This document shows positions 7,949 through 15,032 of a stretch of 18,340 bases of DNA, in pieces. A program made the position numbers and the translations under genes. The notes below the pieces were generated by a model. The model made no database searches, was not told where the DNA came from, and worked only from the letters and a program-made list of their open reading frames with translations. The DNA is from Halobacteriales archaeon QS_5_70_15. Lineage in GTDB: Archaea; Halobacteriota; Halobacteria; Halobacteriales; Haloarculaceae. The stretch is from positions 7,433-25,772 of the forward strand of contig PXRQ01000070.1 of the NCBI GenBank assembly GCA_003022005.1. The letters are read 5' to 3'. Numbering within the stretch: position 1 is the first letter of the stretch; the number at the start of each line of letters is the position of its first letter.

Positions 7949-9208
7949 TCAGAGCTCCAGCCCCGCCCCGATCCCCCACCGGTCGTCGTCGTAGGTCGTG
8001 TCGAGTTCGCTGTCGAACGCCCCCTCGAGCGCCCGGCGGAGCGACGCGGTCTCCGTCCGGGAGATGGAGGCGAGCGAGTCGGCCTTCGCCACCGCGGCCG
8101 GCGGCCCCCGCTCGGTCGCGACGTCCTTCAGGACCTGCATCGTGATGGCCTCGCGGCGCTCCTCGTCGCGGGTGACCGCCCGCGGCGCCTCCACCCGGTA
8201 CACCGTGTCCGTTCGCGGGTCGTACACCATGCAGAACGTCACCTCGTAGTCCTCCGGGGGCCGTTCGAGGGTGAGGTCGTGGCGCCCCTCCGGGATGGCG
8301 TGGTCCGCCCGGCCCCGGGAGACGAACCAGTTCGTGAACGTCAGCGAGTCGCCGTCGCGGGACCAGCCGTCGTCCTCGTAGGCGCCCCGCTCGAGCACCT
8401 TCGAGAAGAACGCCGCGTCGTTCACCCACGGCGCCTGCCCTTCCTTCTCGCGAACGGTCCGGGTGATCAGCCCCGTCACCGGCGTCTTGACGAACCCGAC
8501 GACCGGGACGGCGGCATCGAGGAACCCCTCGACGAGACGGACGTACCGCTCGATGATCCGTCGCGGGGTCTGCTCGGCCGCGAGCAGTTCGGCGAGCTCG
8601 GCGTCGCGGTTCTCCCAGGTCAGCAGCCCCTTCGGGTAGATGGGGCCGTCCATCACGAGGAGGTCCTCGACGAGCTCGGCCTGCTTGGCGGCGTGTTCGA
8701 CCTCCGCGAGATAGAGCGCGAGTTCGTGGACCACGGGCGTCACCGACCGGTCGACCATCGGGACGTGGAGCAGCCGGGACTGGACGTACCCCTCGTCGTC
8801 CATCCGCCAGTCGTCCGGGAGCGCCACCGCGACGTCGTTCGAGTGGACCGCCGTGACCATCGTCCGCGCCCGGTGGAGGTCCAGGTCCGAGGGAACGGCC
8901 GACACCGCGGCCTGGGCGACGTCGACCACGAGGCCGTTCTTGAACGTCGTCGGGTTGATCGTCCCCGAGTCGAGGCCGTGCTGTGTCGGGAACCGGTCGG
9001 CCTGGAGCGCGGCGTCCTCGATTTCGACCTTCCGCCGGCGCTGTTCCTCGAGCGGTTCGATCACGGCCCGGGAGCCGTCGTACAGCGGGTCGAGGAACTC
9101 CTCCCAGACCGTTCGGGCGAAGTCGCGGTGCTCGCGGTCGTCGACCTCGGGGCTGACCCGGCCGGCGAGTCGCGTGATGGCCCGGAAGTGGACCGGGTCG
9201 AGCGTCAT
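7949..9208 (-). CDS. nurA: NurA-domain nuclease
   Basis: Nuclease of the NurA family, which degrades the 5' strand at DNA ends together with HerA during double-strand break repair. The 419-residue protein shows the haloarchaeal NurA pattern. A helical N-terminus with EDAALQADRFPTQHGLD is followed by GLVVDVAQAAV, carrying the probable first metal-binding Asp (D96). A second strand, LLVMDGPIYPKG, has the other acidic residue (D187). I set the start at the ATG at 9208 (MTLDPVHF), not 24 codons upstream, because the family begins here and TTCTTTGT lies 23-30 bases before it. herA is 2 kb away on the same strand, separated by three plus-strand genes, so the two are not in one operon. The MFS gene ends 14 bases from its stop. 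The family call is firm; catalytic residues are inferred. Confidence 0.88.
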   Translation of the reverse strand: MTLDPVHFRAITRLAGRVSPEVDDREHRDFARTVWEEFLDPLYDGSRAVIEPLEEQRRRKVEIEDAALQADRFPTQHGLDSGTINPTTFKNGLVVDVAQAAVSAVPSDLDLHRARTMVTAVHSNDVAVALPDDWRMDDEGYVQSRLLHVPMVDRSVTPVVHELALYLAEVEHAAKQAELVEDLLVMDGPIYPKGLLTWENRDAELAELLAAEQTPRRIIERYVRLVEGFLDAAVPVVGFVKTPVTGLITRTVREKEGQAPWVNDAAFFSKVLERGAYEDDGWSRDGDSLTFTNWFVSRGRADHAIPEGRHDLTLERPPEDYEVTFCMVYDPRTDTVYRVEAPRAVTRDEERREAITMQVLKDVATERGPPAAVAKADSLASISRTETASLRRALEGAFDSELDTTYDDDRWGIGAGLEL

Positions 9209-9230
9209 GCCTGTGATCGGGCGCCCGGGC

Positions 9231-9238
9231 ACAAAGAA
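9231..9238 (-). promoter_or_regulatory. Putative TATA element of nurA
   Basis: TTCTTTGT on the minus strand, 23-30 bases before the ATG at 9208, in an otherwise GC-rich leader. It suggests a leaderless transcript starting at or next to that ATG. Confidence 0.4.
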
Positions 9239-9317
9239 CCCTCCGAGAGCGTGGCGGAACTGGTCAGACGACCGCGTCAACCGTGGCCGTCCGGTCGCTG
9301 CCGCGGCCGTCGTGGAC

Positions 9318-9401
9318 TCATACGGTCGTACGTAACGATGTACCGGCGATCAACCCGGACGGGGTCGGCGATCATCGGTAAAACTACGCACGACCGTATC
9401 A
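9318..9401. repeat. Palindromic element copy B, TGA-flanked, at the stop of the 65-residue gene
   Basis: A 78-base unit (9321-9398) with the same termini as copy A (TACGGTCGTACGT and ACGCACGACCGTA). It also has the same inner arms (ACCGGCGATC and GATCATCGGT), and differs from copy A mainly in the centre and by small indels. On the minus strand it begins at the TGA stop codon of the gene ending at 9399 and has a second TGA at its far edge (TCA at 9318-9320 on the plus strand). It lies between nurA's promoter and that gene's stop. Confidence 0.85.
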
Positions 9402-9596
9402 GTCCCTGGCTCGGTCCCCGCCGCCCCGGAACGACTCCAGCGCCCGCGCGATGGCCTCCTCGGTCCCCTCGGGCGCGTGGCACTCGACCCACGCGGCGTA
9501 GCGTTCGTCGTAGGTCGCCCGGCGACGGATGTCGCCCGGCGTCCGCCACAGCGGGATGGGAGCCACGTCCTCGGCCGGCCCGTCCTCACAGTCCAT
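9399..9596 (-). CDS. Hypothetical 65-residue protein
   Basis: No family recognised. It begins MDCEDGPAEDVAPIPLWRTP, continues with a charged helical region (GDIRRRATYDERYAAWVECH) and then a second helix (EEAIARALESFRGGG). It is acidic and lacks a signal peptide, membrane segment or metal motif beyond two isolated cysteines. The frame is open further upstream, but those codons run into the divergent gpmI and look non-coding, so I take the ATG at 9596. Codon use is like its neighbours. Its TGA is the edge of palindromic element copy B. It may be a real haloarchaeal small protein of the gpmI neighbourhood; I cannot say more. Confidence 0.6.
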   Translation of the reverse strand: MDCEDGPAEDVAPIPLWRTPGDIRRRATYDERYAAWVECHAPEGTEEAIARALESFRGGGDRARD

Positions 9597-9696
9597 GCCC
9601 CGGACGTCGGCGCCGCTACGCTGAACCGTGACGGAACCCGCAATACCTACCGGCCACACCGAAACGGTGTTCACCGCGGGGCCGGACCCGGCGGGC

Positions 9697-11271
9697 ATGG
9701 AGGCTGCGCTCGTGATACTCGACGGCTGGGGTCTCGGCAGCGGCCGGGCTGACGGCGACCACCGGGACGCTGTGGCGACGGCGACGACGCCCAACTTCGA
9801 CGGGTACGCCGCCGCGGGCGCGTACGGCACCCTCGAGACCCACGGCCGTCGGGTCGGCCTCCCCGAGGGACAGATGGGCAACAGCGAGGTCGGCCACCTC
9901 AACATCGGCGCCGGCAGGGTAATCAAGCAGGACTCCACGCGGGTCACGGACGCCGTCGAGGACGGATCGCTGTTCGAGAACGACGCGCTCGTCGCCGCCT
10001 ACGAGGGCGCCGCCCGGAACGACGCCCGGGTCCACGTCCTCGGGCTGGTCAGCGACGGCGGGGTCCACTCCCACCAGGAGCACGTCCACGCCCTGATCGA
10101 GATGGCCGCACGGCGGGACGTCCCCGCGACCACGCACGCGTTCACCGACGGGCGGGACACCCCCCCGAAGTCCGGCGTCCGACACCTCTCGCGGCTCGAA
10201 CGGGCGATCGAGGACCACGGCACGGGCGAGGTCTCGACGGTCACCGGTCGCTACTACGCGATGGACCGCGACGAGAACTGGCAGCGCACCCGCCGGGCGT
10301 ACGAGGCCATCGTCGACCGGGAGGCGCCACACGAGGCCGCGACGGCCGTCGAGGCCGCCGAGGCGTCCTACGGGCGGGGCGACACCGACGAGTTCGTCGA
10401 GCCGACGCTGGTCGGGGGGGGACACGCCCTCTCGGACGGCGACAGCGTGGTGTTCGCCAACTTCCGCTCGGACAGGGCGAGACAGTTCACGCGGATGCTC
10501 GTGGGGATCCGTCCGGAATGGGGGTTCGACGTCCCGCGGCCGGGCGTTCACGTCGTGACGATGACCGAGTACGACGCGACGTTCGACCTCCCGGTCGCGT
10601 TCGAGCCGAACCAGCCCGAGGACACGTTCGGCGAGGTGGTCTCCGGGACCGGGCGGACACAGCTCAGACTCGCCGAGACGGAGAAGTACGCCCACGTCAC
10701 GTACTTTTTAAATGGCGGCCGCGAGGTGGCGTTCGAGAGCGAGCGCCGGGAGATCGTCCCCTCGCCGGACGTCCCGACCTACGACCTCCGGCCCGAGATG
10801 TCCGCCCCCGGCGTGACCGAGACCGCGATCGAGGTGATCGAGGCCGAGGACCCGGACGTCGTGGTGCTCAACTACGCGAACGCGGACATGGTGGGTCACA
10901 CGGGCGACTTCGACGCGGCCGTCGCTGCCGTCGAGGCGGTCGACGGCTGTCTCGGCGATCTGGTGCCGGTCCTCCGGGCGCACGGCGCGGGCGTCGTCCT
11001 GACCGCCGATCACGGCAACGCCGACGACATGGGGACGCCGGAGGACCCCCACACCGCCCATACACTGAACCCCGTCCCGTTCGTCTACCTCGCGCCCGAC
11101 GAGGGGGCGGTCGACGCGAAGGAGGCGAGTGACGGGGAGCACCTCTCCGGGGGGTACTCGGCCCGCGAGGGCGGCGCGCTCGCCGACATCGCGCCGACGC
11201 TCCTCGGTGTCATGGGGATCGACCAGCCCGGGGTGATGACCGGCCAATCGCTGCTGGAGTCGCTGGAGTAG
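9697..11271 (+). CDS. gpmI: 2,3-bisphosphoglycerate-independent phosphoglycerate mutase
   Basis: Interconverts 3- and 2-phosphoglycerate in glycolysis and gluconeogenesis using two Mn ions and a phosphoserine intermediate, in the cytoplasm. The 524 residues match the usual 510-525. Visible motifs, in order, are the metal-binding start LVILDGWGLG (Asp9), the catalytic serine in MGNSEVGHLNIGAGR (Ser63), LVSDGGVHSHQEH, HAFTDGRDTPP, TVTGRYYAMDRD, NFRSDRARQ, the metal site NYANADMVGHTGDF, and LTADHGNADDM. All appear intact. The ATG at 9697 is chosen because the family starts immediately before LVILDGWG; an upstream GTG would add 23 unlike residues. AATACC about 50 bases before the ATG could be part of its promoter. 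The TAG stop abuts, with no spacer, the stop of the 39-residue zinc-finger gene on the other strand. Confidence 0.95.
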   Translation: MEAALVILDGWGLGSGRADGDHRDAVATATTPNFDGYAAAGAYGTLETHGRRVGLPEGQMGNSEVGHLNIGAGRVIKQDSTRVTDAVEDGSLFENDALVAAYEGAARNDARVHVLGLVSDGGVHSHQEHVHALIEMAARRDVPATTHAFTDGRDTPPKSGVRHLSRLERAIEDHGTGEVSTVTGRYYAMDRDENWQRTRRAYEAIVDREAPHEAATAVEAAEASYGRGDTDEFVEPTLVGGGHALSDGDSVVFANFRSDRARQFTRMLVGIRPEWGFDVPRPGVHVVTMTEYDATFDLPVAFEPNQPEDTFGEVVSGTGRTQLRLAETEKYAHVTYFLNGGREVAFESERREIVPSPDVPTYDLRPEMSAPGVTETAIEVIEAEDPDVVVLNYANADMVGHTGDFDAAVAAVEAVDGCLGDLVPVLRAHGAGVVLTADHGNADDMGTPEDPHTAHTLNPVPFVYLAPDEGAVDAKEASDGEHLSGGYSAREGGALADIAPTLLGVMGIDQPGVMTGQSLLESLE

Positions 11272-11391
11272 TCAGCCGCAGTCGTTCTTCCGGAACTGTT
11301 CGAGACAGTCGTAGCTCGCACCGCAGTCCGCACACTCCCAGTCGGTCGTCACGCGGTGGTCGCCCACCTGCTTCGGCCAGTCGCCCGGCAT
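11272..11391 (-). CDS. 39-residue zinc-finger protein
   Basis: A very small protein, beginning MPGDWPKQVGDHRVTTDW and continuing ECADCGASYDCLEQFRKNDC. Cys20, Cys23, Cys29 and Cys38 give a CxxC-x5-C-x8-C pattern that can hold one zinc ion. No family recognised by name; haloarchaea carry many such one-finger proteins, often of unknown role. Evidence that it is real: a clean ATG and TGA, typical haloarchaeal composition, and ACAGATTCA placed 27-35 bases before the ATG. The same element at the same distance is found before the zinc-ribbon gene at 15506. Its stop directly touches the gpmI stop, so the two transcripts converge and must overlap unless termination is precise. Confidence 0.72.
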   Translation of the reverse strand: MPGDWPKQVGDHRVTTDWECADCGASYDCLEQFRKNDCG

Positions 11392-11417
11392 GTCCGACCG
11401 TCGTGGTCGCACGGAGA

Positions 11418-11426
11418 TGAATCTGT
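11418..11426 (-). promoter_or_regulatory. Core promoter element of the 39-residue zinc-finger gene
   Basis: ACAGATTCA on the minus strand at -27 to -35 from the ATG at 11391. The identical nonamer occurs at the identical distance before the gene starting at 15506. Confidence 0.45.
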
Positions 11427-11448
11427 CCCCCCGAACTCCGGTCCGTCC

Positions 11449-12987
11449 CTACTCGTCGCTCCGGTAGACGACGTTCCCGTCCACCACCGTCATCGCCACG
11501 TCGATGTCCGCGATCCCGTCCGGTTGGACTCCCCAGGGGGAGTCCCGGAGGACGACGAGATCGGCGAGTTTGCCCCGCTCTATCGTGCCCATCCGGTCCT
11601 CGTCGAAGCCCGCGTACGCGCTGCCGTGGGTGTACGCCCGGAGCGCCTCGGTGACGCCGACCCGCTGTTCGGGCGCCGGCGCGGTGACGGCCTGTCCGAT
11701 GCCGAACAGCGGACCGAGCGGCATCGTGTCGCTCCCGAACGCGAGCGGCACGCCCGCCTCCAGGAGCGACCCGAGCGGGTTCGACGCGCGGGTCCGCTCG
11801 ACGCCGAGGCGGGTCTCGTACAGTCCCCCCTCCCGGGCCCACTTGTGGAAGTTCGGCTGGACGCTCGCGACGACACCCAGGTCGGCGAACCGCTCTATCA
11901 GTTCCTCGGTGAGCACCTCCGCGTGTTCGATCCGGTGACGGGCCGCCGCGGGGTCCTCCGTCCCCGCGAAGGCCTCCAGCGTCTCCTCTATGGCCTCGTC
12001 GCCGATGGCGTGGGCGGTGAACTGGAACCCCGCCTCTTCGGCGCGCGCGACCCACTCCCGGAGTTCCTCCGGCGGGACGACCCACGTTCCCCGGGATCCG
12101 GTGTCGGCGAACGGTTCGGAGAGCTTCGCCGTCCCGGAGCCGATGGAGCCGTCCGTGAACGACTTGATGGCGCCCGCACGGACGAACTCGCTGCCCGCGT
12201 TCGAGACGAGGCCGGCCTCGGCCACGGCGTCGAGGTGGTCCGTCCAGTAGTTGATGCGGACACGGAGGTCGAGGTCGCCCCCGCGCTCGAGTTCCCGGTA
12301 GACCCGCGGGGCGGGCGTCCCCCGGACCATGTCGTGGACGGCCGTGACGCCGAGTTCGTGGGCGCGGTCCCGTGCGGCCTCGAGGAGCTCGCGGGTCTCG
12401 CCGCGGTCGCCGGCGAGCGCCGACCGCACCGTCCCGACCGCCCCCTCGACGACGACGCCGGTGGATCGGCCGTCCTCGCGGCGGACGTTCGCCCCGTCCA
12501 TCCCCCCGAGGAGCCGGTCCAGCCCCGCCGCGTTCAGCGACGCCGAGTGGAGGTCCTCGCGGAAGGCGACGACCGGTCGGTCCTCGGCGACCGCGTCGAG
12601 ATCCCCGCGGGTGAGGTACTCCGTCTCGCCCCACTCGGACTCGTCGTAGCCGTAGCCCCGGACCCATCCCTCGTCGGTCGTCTCGGCGCGGAGGCGGAGC
12701 CGGTCGAGCGCCTCCTCGCGGGACTCGGCGCCCGAGAGGTCCGCGTGGACGAGCCGTCGTCCCACTGCGTCCATGTGCGTGTGGGCGTCGACGAACCCCG
12801 GGAGGACCACGCGCCCGTCGCAGTCGATCACCTCGGTGTCGACCCCCTCGAGGAACGACACCTCGTAGGCCGAGTCGACGCGGACGATCCGGCCGTCGCG
12901 AACCGCAACGGCCTCGGCCGTCTCGTCGGGGTCGGCCAGCGTGTGCACCTCCGCGTTCGTGAGTACCAGGTCGGCGGGTGCGGCCAT
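11449..12987 (-). CDS. Amidohydrolase family protein (YtcJ-like)
   Basis: Metal-dependent hydrolase of the amidohydrolase_3 group, related to bacterial YtcJ and formamide deformylases; substrate unknown. The 512-residue protein has an N-terminal beta segment (LVLTNAEVHTLAD) and the metal motif GFVDAHTHMD (His69, His71). After these come AIKSFTDGSIGSGTA, then HAIGDEA, RIEHAEV and FGSDTMPLGP, the ordered metal and substrate positions of this group. The C-terminus closes with GKLADLVVL and VVDGNVVY, the small beta domain shared by amidohydrolases. I use the ATG at 12987 (MAAPADLVLT) because the 15 codons upstream are unlike the family and CTTACG lies 24-29 bases before it. It is divergent from hmgA across 86 bases that must hold both promoters. 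No signal peptide, so it is cytoplasmic. Confidence 0.9.
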   Translation of the reverse strand: MAAPADLVLTNAEVHTLADPDETAEAVAVRDGRIVRVDSAYEVSFLEGVDTEVIDCDGRVVLPGFVDAHTHMDAVGRRLVHADLSGAESREEALDRLRLRAETTDEGWVRGYGYDESEWGETEYLTRGDLDAVAEDRPVVAFREDLHSASLNAAGLDRLLGGMDGANVRREDGRSTGVVVEGAVGTVRSALAGDRGETRELLEAARDRAHELGVTAVHDMVRGTPAPRVYRELERGGDLDLRVRINYWTDHLDAVAEAGLVSNAGSEFVRAGAIKSFTDGSIGSGTAKLSEPFADTGSRGTWVVPPEELREWVARAEEAGFQFTAHAIGDEAIEETLEAFAGTEDPAAARHRIEHAEVLTEELIERFADLGVVASVQPNFHKWAREGGLYETRLGVERTRASNPLGSLLEAGVPLAFGSDTMPLGPLFGIGQAVTAPAPEQRVGVTEALRAYTHGSAYAGFDEDRMGTIERGKLADLVVLRDSPWGVQPDGIADIDVAMTVVDGNVVYRSDE

Positions 12988-13010
12988 GGCGACCCGGCTC
13001 GTGGCACCGG

Positions 13011-13016
13011 CGTAAG
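13011..13016 (-). promoter_or_regulatory. Putative TATA element of the amidohydrolase gene
   Basis: CTTACG on the minus strand, 24-29 bases before the ATG at 12987. It shares an 86-base divergent promoter region with hmgA. Confidence 0.35.
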
Positions 13017-13044
13017 CGTTTGGGACCGGCACGGAGGGACAGCG

Positions 13045-13049
13045 TTTAG
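13045..13049 (+). promoter_or_regulatory. Putative TATA element of hmgA
   Basis: TTTAG 25-29 bases before the hmgA ATG at 13074, consistent with a leaderless mRNA. Confidence 0.45.
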
Positions 13050-13073
13050 GCCCGACACGCCGACCCCCCGGCC

Positions 13074-14291
13074 ATGACCGACACGGACCTCGAACACCTC
13101 GCCGAGCGTGTCCGCGAGGGCGACCTCCGGTTGCACGAACTCGAGGAACACGCCGACGCCGATACGGCCGCCGCGGCGCGCCGACACCTCCTCGAGACCG
13201 AGACCGGAGCTGACCTCTCGACGGTCGGCGACTACTCGTTCCCGGCGGAACGGGCCGACCCGAACGTCGAGAACATGGTCGGCGCGGCGCAGGTGCCGAT
13301 GGGCGTCGTCGGGCCGCTCCCGGTCGACGGTGGCGCGGCCGACGGTGACCACTGGCTCCCGATGGCGACCACCGAGGGCGCGCTCCTGGCGAGCGTCAAC
13401 CGCGGCGCCTCCGCGATCAGGGCGGCCGGCGGCGCCACCGCGCGCGTCCTCAAGTCCAAGATGACCCGCGCGCCCGTCTTCCGGGTCCGCGACGTCGCGG
13501 AGGCGAGCGAGGTCGTCTCGTGGGTCCGCGAGAACGAGTCGATGCTCCGCGAGGCCGCCGAGTCCACCACCAGCCACGGGGAGCTGCGGGACGTCACCCC
13601 GTACGTCGTGGGCGACTCCGTCTTCCTCCGGTTCGGCTACGACACGAAGGACGCGATGGGGATGAACATGGCCACCATCGCGACCCAGGCGGCCTGCGGG
13701 GTGGTCGAATCGGAGACCCCGGCCGACCTGGTGGCGCTCTCGGGCAACCTCTGCACGGACAAGAAGCCCGCGGCGATCAACGCCGTCGAGGGCCGCGGCC
13801 GGACCGTCTCCGCGGACGTCGTCCTCTCCCGGGAGCGCGTCGAGGACCGGTTCAAGACGACCCCGGAGGCGATGGTCGAGGCCAACACCCGGAAGAACCT
13901 CGTCGGCTCCGCGAAGGCCGGGTCCCTGGGATTCAACGCGCAGGCGGCGAACGTCGTCGCGGCGGCGTTCCTCGCGCTCGGCCAGGACGCCGCGCAGGTC
14001 GTCGAGGGGGGCAACACCATCACCACGCTCGACGTCCGGGGGGACCGGTTGTACGCCTCGGTGACGCTGGCGTCGCTCGAGGTGGGGACCGTCGGCGGGG
14101 GGACGAAGCTCCCCACCCAGTCGGAGGCGCTGGACGTGGTGGGGGTGCGGGGCGGCGGCGACCCGCCGGGCGCGAACGCCGACGCGCTCGCCGAGGTCAT
14201 CGCCGCGGGCGCGCTCGCGGGGGAGCTCTCGCTGATGGCCGCCCTCGCCGCGTCACACCTCGCGAGCGCCCACGAGGAGCTCGGGCGCTGA
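13074..14291 (+). CDS. hmgA: Class I 3-hydroxy-3-methylglutaryl-CoA reductase
   Basis: Reduces HMG-CoA to mevalonate with NADPH, the committed step toward the isoprenoid chains of archaeal lipids, and the target of statins in haloarchaea. The 405 residues match the soluble archaeal enzymes, which lack a membrane anchor. All four expected catalytic residues are present by comparison with human HMGR: Glu101 (TTEGALLASVNRG), Lys230 or Lys231 (SGNLCTDKKPAAIN), Asp305 (GQDAAQ) and His400 (ASAHEELGR). The substrate-binding ENMVGAAQVPMGVVGPL (66-82), the cofactor-site DAMGMNM (193-199) and the glycine-rich VGTVGGGT (about 337-344) are intact. The ATG at 13074 follows a TATA-like TTTAG at the right distance. 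The TGA stop is also the left edge of a third palindromic element. The gene is divergent from the amidohydrolase. Confidence 0.96.
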   Translation: MTDTDLEHLAERVREGDLRLHELEEHADADTAAAARRHLLETETGADLSTVGDYSFPAERADPNVENMVGAAQVPMGVVGPLPVDGGAADGDHWLPMATTEGALLASVNRGASAIRAAGGATARVLKSKMTRAPVFRVRDVAEASEVVSWVRENESMLREAAESTTSHGELRDVTPYVVGDSVFLRFGYDTKDAMGMNMATIATQAACGVVESETPADLVALSGNLCTDKKPAAINAVEGRGRTVSADVVLSRERVEDRFKTTPEAMVEANTRKNLVGSAKAGSLGFNAQAANVVAAAFLALGQDAAQVVEGGNTITTLDVRGDRLYASVTLASLEVGTVGGGTKLPTQSEALDVVGVRGGGDPPGANADALAEVIAAGALAGELSLMAALAASHLASAHEELGR

Positions 14292-14371
14292 TACTGTCGG
14301 ACACGGCTACTCGACCATCGTCGCGGCCACGTGGGACGACGTCGTTCAGGGGCTCCCGTCCGACAGTGTGA
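14289..14371. repeat. Palindromic element copy C, TGA-flanked, at the hmgA stop codon
   Basis: A 77-base unit (14292-14368) with inverted termini TACTGTCGGAC and GTCCGACAGTG, matching over ten bases inside the last position. TGA stands at each edge (14289-14291, the hmgA stop, and 14369-14371). The interior is unlike copies A and B. The length, the TGA flanks and the start TAC(G/T)GTCG agree with them, so it is either a diverged member or a different family with the same insertion rule. Confidence 0.7.
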
Positions 14372-14435
14372 GGGACGCAACCGGAACTTCCGGAACCGCC
14401 ACCCGCCTCTAGTTTCGCTCCGGCGTTGGCATTGG

Positions 14436-14441
14436 TTTAAT
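14436..14441 (+). promoter_or_regulatory. Putative TATA element of the small membrane peptide gene
   Basis: TTTAAT, the best TATA match in the window, predicts a transcript start about 14464. That coincides with the 5' side of a strong hairpin (14464-14491) and gives a leader of roughly 35 bases before the ATG at 14499. It could also drive a non-coding RNA. Confidence 0.5.
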
Positions 14442-14463
14442 CGATGCTGCGACGAACTCGAAC

Positions 14464-14491
14464 CGCCCGCAGGGGCCGACCCCCGCGGGCG
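14464..14491 (+). other. Strong GC hairpin just before a small gene
   Basis: CGCCCGC and GCGGGCG pair around an inner GGGG and CCCC stem with a CCGA tetraloop and one A/C mismatch, giving 11 GC pairs in 28 bases. It ends seven bases before the ATG at 14499 and should lie at the very 5' end of the predicted transcript. It could block or tune ribosome access or stabilise the RNA end. Confidence 0.55.
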
Positions 14492-14498
14492 ACCACCC

Positions 14499-14615
14499 AT
14501 GTCGGAGAACGACACCCCGAGCGAGACACGTCTGTATCGTCTGCGCGTGCTCCGTGCCGCGCTCGCGGCGCTCGCCGCCGCGCTGACCCTCTGGAGAGCC
14601 CTCTGTGCCGGATAG
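14499..14615 (+). CDS. Possible 38-residue single-span membrane peptide
   Basis: A short frame beginning MSENDTPSETRLYRLRVLR and then a hydrophobic alanine/leucine helix (AALAALAAALTLWRALCAG) long enough to span a membrane. A hydrophilic, acidic start, a basic stretch and a single helix make a plausible small membrane protein with the N-terminus on the positive-inside side. Support is the upstream TTTAAT and the fact that nothing else fills the interval between hmgA and the minus-strand operon. Against it, alanine-rich frames arise by chance in such GC-rich DNA. I recognise no family. The stop lies 24 bases from the convergent stop at 14640. Confidence 0.45.
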   Translation: MSENDTPSETRLYRLRVLRAALAALAAALTLWRALCAG

Positions 14616-14639
14616 TTACCGTCCGCCGTGACTCGTCCG

Positions 14640-15032
14640 CTACCGGTCCCTGCGACGGGTCCGGTCGGTCTCGTGGACGGGGAACACGATCCCACCCCCG
14701 AGCGCCAGGACGGCGGAGACGGCGAGCGTCCCCGAGCCGACGGCGACGGCGACGACGAGCGCGGTGAACCCGGCCCCCCCGATGGCGTGTGCCAGTCCGA
14801 CGAGCCGCCGTCCCTGCCGGAGGAAGACCAGCGCCCCGAGGTCCAGCCCCAGCGCCAGCAGGACGGCCGAGGCCGCCACCGGGCGGACGCGGGCCCCCCC
14901 GACGGGGACCGGATCGACGACCCCCTCCAGCAGGAACGAGAGCCCCGCGAGACCGACGAGAACGCCGACGACGAGCGTCCCGGAGTCGGGGTCGCGCGAC
15001 CGGACGGCGAGCCCGGGATCGGAGCCGCTCAT
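14640..15032 (-). CDS. Four-helix membrane protein, haloarchaeal, unknown function
   Basis: A 130-residue protein with a short hydrophilic start (MSGSDPGLAVRSRDPDSG). Four likely membrane segments follow: LVVGVLVGLAGLSFLLEGV, VAASAVLLALGLDLGALVF, a helix around LVGLAHAIGGAGFTALVVAV and a last one around LAVSAVLALGGGIVF. A basic tail (TDRTRRRDR) ends it, so both termini are probably cytoplasmic. No family recognised. The start ATG at 15032 overlaps the TGA of the upstream zinc-ribbon gene by four bases (ATGA), showing translational coupling in one operon. The pairing of a DNA-binding-like protein with a small membrane protein may hint at a joint regulatory role, but that is inference. Confidence 0.75.
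   Translation of the reverse strand: MSGSDPGLAVRSRDPDSGTLVVGVLVGLAGLSFLLEGVVDPVPVGGARVRPVAASAVLLALGLDLGALVFLRQGRRLVGLAHAIGGAGFTALVVAVAVGSGTLAVSAVLALGGGIVFPVHETDRTRRRDR

Noticed and set aside
6785..9631. A 948-codon plus-strand frame over MFS and nurA
   Set aside because: It crosses two well-supported genes, a palindromic element and a promoter. The product is Arg/Gly/Pro-rich and unlike any protein I know.
11356..13077. 573-codon plus-strand frame opposite the amidohydrolase
   Set aside because: It is the antisense shadow of a gene with ordered amidohydrolase motifs.
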